From: Candidatus Aminicenantota bacterium
GTDB taxonomy: Bacteria; Acidobacteriota; Aminicenantia; UBA2199
Reading direction: 5' to 3'
DNA: 13,023 nt
Assembly: GCA_030639705.1 (NCBI GenBank)
Contig: DAOWKX010000077.1
Span: 1 to 13,023, forward strand
In this document: positions 7,563 through 13,023 of the stretch, in pieces
How the letters are laid out: every line of letters begins with the position of its first letter
How positions within the stretch are numbered: the first letter of the stretch is position 1
The notes under the pieces: model-generated
Databases searched by the model: none
Told to the model about the DNA's origin: nothing
Seen by the model: the letters and a program-made list of their open reading frames with translations, nothing else
Program-made: the position numbers and the translations under genes

Positions 7563-9332
7563 TCACCTCTCTTTAATCTGCAATTTAAAAATCTTTAATC
7601 CACTTACAACTGCTGGAATTTCCATTTGATACTCCATCAGGGTGGAGTATTTGATCTCCGACTGACCCATTGAGGTGGAATTGAACATAAACACATGGCG
7701 TAAACTCAAAGGAAGGTTCGAATATTCGTATCCCTGTATGAACAATCCCTGTGCCGGCACCGTTATTTTAAAATAAATCCGGTTATTTTTCCTTAAATTA
7801 TTTATGGCTCGTATTAACGAATTCAGCTTGGTGGGAAAATAGTTGGTTTTAATATTCTTGGAATCAAATTTAAGCAACTCATTTTTATCAGCAACCATGA
7901 GGAAAAAAATCGAACCGGGTTTAAGGTTCGGGGCTTTAATCTTCACCTGTTCTTTGATGTAATTTCCTCGTTCATTTCCCAGAAATAGGCGGATATCTAT
8001 AATCTCACCGGGAGAATATATATTCTTGTTAATTATCACATTTTCAATATTGGTTCTCCTGATTGTCTCAGCACCGGTTATTTCAAAATCCATCTTCTGG
8101 ATTTTTATTGGTTTTTCCTTGTTATTCATCAGGAAAAAATTGATGGCCAGAATTAGATTTGAAAACTCCGCAAATGAGGATGAACCACTAAAAATATCAC
8201 TTATGATGACATTTCGCTCATTTTCAATAAAAATTTTTCCATTGACTTTAATGGAATTAAATCCATATTGCTGGTACTCGGACATAAATATATTGGTCAG
8301 TGAGATGGATGATAAAACCGGGGTGAGCAATGGATGGCTCACCATTTCAATTTCGAATTTCCTGTTCCTGTTCTTCAGAAAAACCTTGAGGGGAATCATA
8401 TAGGGAGAACGACCCAATTCCGCTTGGACAGCAGAAAACCGATCCTGCACAACCGTCCCGACCATCTGCCTTGAACTGGTGAGTCGGAAGGAACTCTGGT
8501 ATGAAGGAACTACAGATACCACCTCGCCTCTATGTAATGGAAAATTCACCAATCCCAGATTGAAGAAAGGATGTCCAAACAGATACACTTTATTACCATC
8601 CACATGAGTGACGGTTCCGGACACCTTGTATTCAAAATCACCTTTTATCAGGGGAATGGTTGCTGCATCAGCAGAAGAAATTTTGAAAAAATCGGGTTTC
8701 ACACCTTCATCCTTAATCTGAGAGGATATTTTCAAACTGCCCATCGGGGTAAAAATCGGCTTGAGTAAACCGAGAGCCGACTGATCGATCCCTTTATAAG
8801 AAGAAATTAACTTGATCGGGATAATATCTTTTACAGGACTGAAATTTGATCTGTTGATTAATTCTGCCTGGATGATTTTTGAAATAGCGTTAACATTCTG
8901 TTTTCCGAAATCAATCTGGAAATTTGAAATGTCAATCGTGAAGGTCTGGTTGTTATATTCTGAGGTTTTAATGATATCTTCTATCGGGGTTACTCCGGCC
9001 AGGGGTTTTTTGGAAAACCTGAAACCATAGGAAACCGCCCCGATTATTTTTCCATCAATATACAATGGGCTTCCACTCATCCCGGCCACGACTCCGCTGC
9101 CTTCAAATGCAGGCGACTCCAATTCCACCCAGATGAGATCCTTGTCGGGCACAAATTTTTCTAAAAATCCCAGTACTTTAAACGTGAAGGTCTCTATCTT
9201 TGACCCTTTGAATATGGTTTTTCCGATTCCTTTCATACCGGGTTTTATATCAGATAGTTTCATGATTTCGGTTGAAATACCGGGTAAGGAAAGAACCGAG
9301 ACAATTATGATCATTATGAATAATTTTTTCAT
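7563..9332 (-). CDS. Secreted SpoIVB-type peptidase (S55)-domain protein
   Basis: This gene encodes 589 residues with an N-terminal signal peptide (MKK, then a hydrophobic stretch to about 17; cleavage near 20). Residues 78-100 contain GVVAGMSGSPLYIDGKIIGAV, the hallmark of Peptidase S55, with Ser86 in the nucleophile position (compare GxSGxP of chymotrypsin-like proteases). It is followed by LAGVTPIEDI. The second hallmark, SGTVTHVDGNKVYLFGHPF (238-256), gives the likely catalytic His254, but here it comes after the Ser motif rather than before it as in SpoIVB. The rest (about 320-589) is beta-rich and unassigned. SpoIVB cuts a sporulation regulator in Bacillus; no sporulation genes are visible here, so an envelope role is more likely and the substrate is unknown. 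The gene has a weak A-rich ribosome binding region and its own candidate promoter. It is coupled to the propeller gene. Confidence 0.88.
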   Translation of the reverse strand: MKKLFIMIIIVSVLSLPGISTEIMKLSDIKPGMKGIGKTIFKGSKIETFTFKVLGFLEKFVPDKDLIWVELESPAFEGSGVVAGMSGSPLYIDGKIIGAVSYGFRFSKKPLAGVTPIEDIIKTSEYNNQTFTIDISNFQIDFGKQNVNAISKIIQAELINRSNFSPVKDIIPIKLISSYKGIDQSALGLLKPIFTPMGSLKISSQIKDEGVKPDFFKISSADAATIPLIKGDFEYKVSGTVTHVDGNKVYLFGHPFFNLGLVNFPLHRGEVVSVVPSYQSSFRLTSSRQMVGTVVQDRFSAVQAELGRSPYMIPLKVFLKNRNRKFEIEMVSHPLLTPVLSSISLTNIFMSEYQQYGFNSIKVNGKIFIENERNVIISDIFSGSSSFAEFSNLILAINFFLMNNKEKPIKIQKMDFEITGAETIRRTNIENVIINKNIYSPGEIIDIRLFLGNERGNYIKEQVKIKAPNLKPGSIFFLMVADKNELLKFDSKNIKTNYFPTKLNSLIRAINNLRKNNRIYFKITVPAQGLFIQGYEYSNLPLSLRHVFMFNSTSMGQSEIKYSTLMEYQMEIPAVVSGLKIFKLQIKER

Positions 9333-9381
9333 TTTTTTAACCAGGTTATATGTCCCTTGTCCTTGTTGGTTTCATTATGAT

Positions 9382-9410
9382 ATGATAATGGAATTTCTGG
9401 AAAAAATCAA
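9382..9410 (-). promoter_or_regulatory. Candidate sigma-70-type promoter for the S55-propeller unit
   Basis: Within the 119-bp gap between comEC and the S55 gene, the minus strand reads TTGATT, 17 bases, TATCAT (4/6 and 5/6 matches to consensus). It would give a leader of roughly 40 bases before the ATG at 9332. The gap is AT-rich, so a chance match is possible. The rest of the gap shows no hairpin or other recognisable site. Confidence 0.35.
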
Positions 9411-9451
9411 GTCAACACCGGCATAAGACAGCGATAATCCCTTGAATTTAC

Positions 9452-11797
9452 TTACTTTGAAACCTCAATCTGAAGACCCTGTGGAATGGAAATGATTTTT
9501 ATCCCTCCCCGGGTTGCCGTAGACAACCATCTGATCCGGTGGATTTTCAGTTTTTTTAAAACACTTTGGTGAGGAAAATGAAAACGGTTGTTTTTTGCAA
9601 ATGAAAACACCGCCACTTCAGGATCCACACAGCCCAGGAAATCAGAGGTCGAAGAGGTCTTTGAACCATGATGGGGTATTTTTAATACGGTTGACTTTAA
9701 CTCATCACATCTGGCCCGGACCAGGAATGATTCCACAGGCATTTCAATATCTCCGGTAAACAGAAACGAATGGAATCCATCTGAAATTTTGATAACCTGT
9801 GAATGATTGTTGTGGGTGAAATCTGTGATGCTGAATTTATCCGGTGATAAAAATTTTATTTCACAACCAGCGATCGTTTTTATAAAGGGAGCTGCCAGTC
9901 GCTTTACATTTATTGATTTGTTCAGAGACTCCATAAGGCTCTTGAAACATACATCTCTTTTTGACTCGGTTGATATCCATAACTCATCGGGATTGACGAT
10001 ATTGATAATCTCAACGATTCCCCGACAGTGATCCGGATGAAAATGAGAAACCGCAATCCATTTGATTTTTATCCTTTTCTCCAGGATAAAAGGCAACACC
10101 AGGTGCCTCCCCACCTTAAAATCCGAATAATAAGAGCCTCCCCCGTCAATCAACAGTGATTCTCCACCCGGAAACACCACCAGCTGAGAATCCCCTTGAC
10201 CCACATCGAGAAAATAGACTTCCAGGTGAGCGGGATTATAAATGGGCTGGGGAACTGAGATGACAATAAGCGAACCCAGAAAAAAAATGAATAATAACAC
10301 TTTCTGAAACCGGAATTTCTTTTGAAATCTTAAGCTGTAAAATAAAAAAAGGATGAGGCATAACCAAAAAAAGGAAGGAGAAGCACTAAAAATGGTCAGA
10401 TTGATGGTTTGGGAAAAAAGATCAACAACAGCAAAAAAAAGATTCAGGGGAATCAGGTTAATTTGCAGTATCCCGGTTGCCAGGGTGGTTGAAAAAGGAG
10501 CCACCATAAGCATAACCATTCCGAATCCGATAATGACAGTCGTAAGGGGCAAAAGGACCAGGCCGGCAAAAAATCCGGCAAAGGAATACCGCTTGAAGAA
10601 ATAAAGAGACAGAGGAAGGGATACCAGGGAAGCCGTAAAATTTGCAGAAATTAACTCCCTGACATACCGGGGAATATGCTTCAAAAAGGGGATAAAAATC
10701 TCTCTGCCAATAATAATGGCCATGGTCAATATATAGGTAAGAATGAATCCGGGATCCAGAATTTCAACCGGATTTGTAAATAAAATGAATAACCCGGAAA
10801 GCGAAACAATACTGAAAATGTGAATGTTGAAGTGAAATAGCCTGGCAGTTAATATGAAAATTGCCATTATCACTGCCCGGAGCGCGGATATCTTAAATCC
10901 CGAAAGGGCAAGAAACAGGATCAATACCATCAGGGTGATTATGATCCGATTCCGTAAAGAAATCCCCAGTAATTTCAAAAATACCAGGGATAAAACAGCA
11001 ATGATTCCGATATGGGCACCGGAAATGGCAAACAGATGAAAAATACCTGAGCTCAGCAAAGAGTCTTTTTGTGACTCTGTCATCCGCCCCCGTTCCCCGA
11101 TTAGAATGGCTTCTAAAAATACACCTTTCCGGTCCAGATCCCCGTTTTTGTTCATCAGTTTTTTTTCAATCACCTGTCTGACACTGCTTCGCCAGGTTCC
11201 GATTGTTCTCCACACCCAGTTGCTTTTTTCAACCAGTCGAACCAGCTGGTCAGATTTACAATAACCCTTAAAATGCAGGTTATTATACAGGACATAATTT
11301 TTAAACGGGGAGGGATAAAAATTCTGATTAAAATGATTCGGAAACACCTTGGCCTGGATGGCTATCGCATCTCCACGACTCAGGTGAAGAAGTTCACCCT
11401 TTACCCTAATCCGGATGTTAAATTCCCGGGGAATTCTTTTACGATTGTATTCCAGGATTCTTGTTTTTAAAATGATGCTGGAGTGATCTTTTTTGACTTC
11501 CGGGTAATCCAGAAGCATACCCTCGATAGAAATATATTGATTTTGGGGAATGAGTTGTTGGGACAAAATCTTAAAATCATGCTTTTCTTTCAAAAAAACC
11601 AGGGTGAGTAATAAAACCAGGGATAAGACAATACAAACATAACTCCAGCGGTACCATCCCAGAACATAAAATATCAGGGTTAGTCCAAAACCCAGGACTA
11701 TAAAAGAAAAAAAAATCCCGTGATACAGATCCAGATGATGAAATACCATCAGGGAGAGAGCACCGGCACCGAAAACCGGAGTTAAGATGTCCTTCAT
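9452..11797 (-). CDS. comEC: ComEC/Rec2 family DNA internalization protein
   Basis: This gene encodes 781 residues, full length for the family. An N-terminal membrane pair (about 5-70) precedes an OB-like soluble domain (about 85-185). The competence channel domain (about 225-515) begins with LIGERGRMTESQKDSLLSSG and contains FAISGAHIG (256-264, the family's LAISGLHxG), followed by many hydrophobic helices. The C-terminal metallo-beta-lactamase-like domain (about 525-781) has DVGQGDS (531-537), the metal ligands HFHPDH (585-590), TGD (681-683) and PHHGS (708-712), so nuclease activity of this domain looks intact. Homologues pass single-stranded DNA through the inner membrane during natural transformation. 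No other competence gene is in the window, so transformation competence is not shown. The gene follows prfB after 17 bp with only a weak Shine-Dalgarno, which suggests coupling to prfB. Confidence 0.95.
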   Translation of the reverse strand: MKDILTPVFGAGALSLMVFHHLDLYHGIFFSFIVLGFGLTLIFYVLGWYRWSYVCIVLSLVLLLTLVFLKEKHDFKILSQQLIPQNQYISIEGMLLDYPEVKKDHSSIILKTRILEYNRKRIPREFNIRIRVKGELLHLSRGDAIAIQAKVFPNHFNQNFYPSPFKNYVLYNNLHFKGYCKSDQLVRLVEKSNWVWRTIGTWRSSVRQVIEKKLMNKNGDLDRKGVFLEAILIGERGRMTESQKDSLLSSGIFHLFAISGAHIGIIAVLSLVFLKLLGISLRNRIIITLMVLILFLALSGFKISALRAVIMAIFILTARLFHFNIHIFSIVSLSGLFILFTNPVEILDPGFILTYILTMAIIIGREIFIPFLKHIPRYVRELISANFTASLVSLPLSLYFFKRYSFAGFFAGLVLLPLTTVIIGFGMVMLMVAPFSTTLATGILQINLIPLNLFFAVVDLFSQTINLTIFSASPSFFWLCLILFLFYSLRFQKKFRFQKVLLFIFFLGSLIVISVPQPIYNPAHLEVYFLDVGQGDSQLVVFPGGESLLIDGGGSYYSDFKVGRHLVLPFILEKRIKIKWIAVSHFHPDHCRGIVEIINIVNPDELWISTESKRDVCFKSLMESLNKSINVKRLAAPFIKTIAGCEIKFLSPDKFSITDFTHNNHSQVIKISDGFHSFLFTGDIEMPVESFLVRARCDELKSTVLKIPHHGSKTSSTSDFLGCVDPEVAVFSFAKNNRFHFPHQSVLKKLKIHRIRWLSTATRGGIKIISIPQGLQIEVSK

Positions 11798-11814
11798 TTT
11801 CCATAAAAAAGGTT

Positions 11815-12910
11815 CTATTTGTTTCTTACTTTGAGTGATTCTTTAATGAAGTCAAAAATATCACCATCCAATACCCGCTGACTGTCGCCCCTTTCTAACT
11901 TGGTTCTATGATCTTTTATACTATGGTAGGGTTGGAGCACATAAGAACGTATTTGATTTCCCCAGGCAATCTCACCTTTTTCATTTTCCATTTTATCTTT
12001 TTCCTTCATCTGGTTTCTCAACTCAAAATCATACAATTTTGACTTCAATATCTTCATGGCTCGCTCTCTATTCTGGTGCTGGGAGCGCTCACTCTGACAC
12101 TGGGCAACAATATTGTTGGGAATATGGGTGATGCGAACGGCTGAATCGGTGGTATTGACATGCTGTCCCCCTTTACCCGATGCCTTATAAGTATCAATCC
12201 TTAAATCTTTTGATTCTATCTGGATATCAATGGATTCATCCACTTCCGGGTATACAAAAACCGCGGCAAAAGAGGTATGGCGTCGTTTATTGGCATCAAA
12301 AGGAGAAATTCGTACCAGCCGGTGGACCCCAATTTCCTGTTTTAAATAACCGTAGGCGAACTCTCCCTGGAAACGTACGGTAACACTCTTTATCCCCGCT
12401 TCTTCACCGGCCAGGATCTCCTCAATTTCACATTGAAAACCCATTCGTTCACCAAATCGCAGATACATCCGGAGTAACATTTCCGCCCAATCCTGGCTTT
12501 CAGTACCACCGGCCCCCGGATGAATGCTTAAAAATGCATTATCCCTATCCCGCAAACCGTTTAAATAATTCTTTATTTCCGCATCTTCAACAAAACGGGC
12601 AAATGATTGGAGCTCTTCCACGAGCTCATCTAAAAGGCTGGAATCTTCTTCCAGGAGAGTAAAATAGGTCTCAATCTCTTCAATATCACTCTTAAACCGC
12701 TGGTCGACTTCCAGGTCCCTCTCCAATCGTTTTTTTTCTTTTAAGAGCTCAGTTGATTTTTTCGGATTATTCCACACATCCGAATCCCCCAGCCGGGTTT
12801 CGATCTCTTCTAAACGACGTGATTTCCCCTCAATGTCAAAGAAACCCCCTTAAATCCGAGGCCTTTTTTTTCAACACATCAAACTGATTCTTGAAATCTT
12901 GCAGTTCCAT
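11815..12910 (-). CDS. prfB: Peptide chain release factor 2, made by programmed +1 frameshift
   Basis: RF2 recognises UGA and UAA and releases the finished protein on the ribosome. The gene is in two frames. The zero frame runs from ATG at 12910 for 24 codons (MELQDFKN to DLRGFL) to an in-frame TGA at 12836-12838. The +1 frame (starting DIEGKSRRLEE) then runs 340 codons to TAG at 11815, giving 364 residues against 365 in E. coli. The stop-recognition tripeptide SPF is at 202-204 and the catalytic GGQ at 247-249; SPF rather than PxT separates it from RF1. The start MEL matches B. subtilis-type RF2 N termini. The long second-frame section alone (from 12777 or so) would miss the N-terminal helical domain and should not be taken as the gene. 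AGGTGG abuts the ATG with no spacer, which is unusual; see the promoter entry. Confidence 0.97.
12836..12850 (-). promoter_or_regulatory. prfB: prfB programmed +1 frameshift site
   Basis: The minus strand reads AGGGGG TTT CTT TGA, followed by C. This has every known part of the RF2 autoregulatory site. There is an internal Shine-Dalgarno-like AGGGGG three bases before the CTT slip codon, a CTT that can re-pair as TTT, and a poorly terminating UGA-C. When RF2 is scarce, ribosomes pause at UGA and slip forward one base; when it is plentiful they stop after 24 codons. A second zero-frame TGA follows two codons later. Confidence 0.97.
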
Positions 12911-12916
12911 CCACCT

Positions 12917-12945
12917 ATTTTATAGTGATTTATTCCTTCAGTCAA
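12917..12945 (-). promoter_or_regulatory. Candidate sigma-70-type promoter for prfB, predicting a leaderless mRNA
   Basis: The minus strand has TTGACT (12940-12945), a 17-base spacer and TAAAAT (12917-12922), each 5/6 to consensus. Only six bases separate the -10 box from the prfB ATG. Initiation about seven bases after the -10 box would therefore place the first base of the RNA at or next to the A of ATG. An overlapping TATAAA with a 15-base spacer is a poorer alternative and gives nearly the same result. Confidence 0.5.
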
Positions 12946-12971
12946 GTGGAGAATCTGTCCAAAATTCACCA

Positions 12972-13023
12972 TCAAATCTTTCGCAGGCTGTAGTCGTTAT
13001 CCCTTTTCACTTTACCCAAAAAC
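12972..13023 (-). other. Possible last codons of an upstream minus-strand gene
   Basis: One minus-strand frame stays open from the window edge for 16 codons (FLGKVKRDNDYSLRKI) and ends in TGA at 12972-12974, about 60 bp before prfB. Its charged make-up looks protein-like and its direction matches the array. It is too short to identify and a chance open stretch is quite possible. Confidence 0.2.

Noticed and set aside
8026..8403. 125-residue hydrophobic open frame on the + strand
   Set aside because: It is antisense to the S55 gene. The hydrophobic look comes from reading the opposite strand of Lys/Asn/Glu-rich codons.
12777..12910. prfB read as a pseudogene or sequencing frameshift
   Set aside because: The break coincides exactly with the known AGGGGG...CTTTGAC recoding signal and the joined protein has normal RF2 length and motifs.

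Overview
The window looks like a conserved chromosomal stretch from a Gram-negative-type bacterium with AT-leaning coding sequence. All genes seen are housekeeping or envelope genes, and there is no sign of phage, insertion sequences or CRISPR. A secreted SpoIVB-type (S55) protein next to a secreted beta-propeller protein, together with an FHA-GGDEF protein, reminds me of Acidobacteriota/Aminicenantota-like genomes. That placement is an inference from gene content only and is weak.

Layout: the left edge holds the 3' third of dnaE on the + strand. It converges, with a 15-bp gap, on a run of nine genes all on the minus strand. In transcription order (right to left) these are prfB (release factor 2, with an intact programmed +1 frameshift), comEC (DNA-uptake channel with a metallo-beta-lactamase domain), a secreted S55-type protein, a secreted beta-propeller protein, sucC, sucD, an FHA-GGDEF diguanylate cyclase, a small one-helix membrane protein and an AI-2E/PerM-family transporter.

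Spacing suggests sub-units. prfB and comEC are 17 bp apart. The S55 and propeller genes are coupled by a TGA-C-ATG junction, and sucC and sucD by a TGA-T-ATG junction. The small membrane gene overlaps the transporter gene. A 119-bp gap before the S55 gene holds a plausible promoter, and a weak AU-rich intrinsic terminator follows sucD. The extreme right end holds a good-looking promoter for prfB whose -10 box lies only 6 bases from the start codon, so that transcript may be leaderless. Beyond it there may be the last few codons of another minus-strand gene.

The best candidates for something under-described are three. First, the secreted S55 protein carries its Ser and His motifs in the opposite order from SpoIVB, as if circularly permuted. 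Second, it is tightly coupled to a secreted propeller protein of unknown role. Third, the prfB leader combines a predicted leaderless start with recoding. No gene is over 300 bases from its neighbour.
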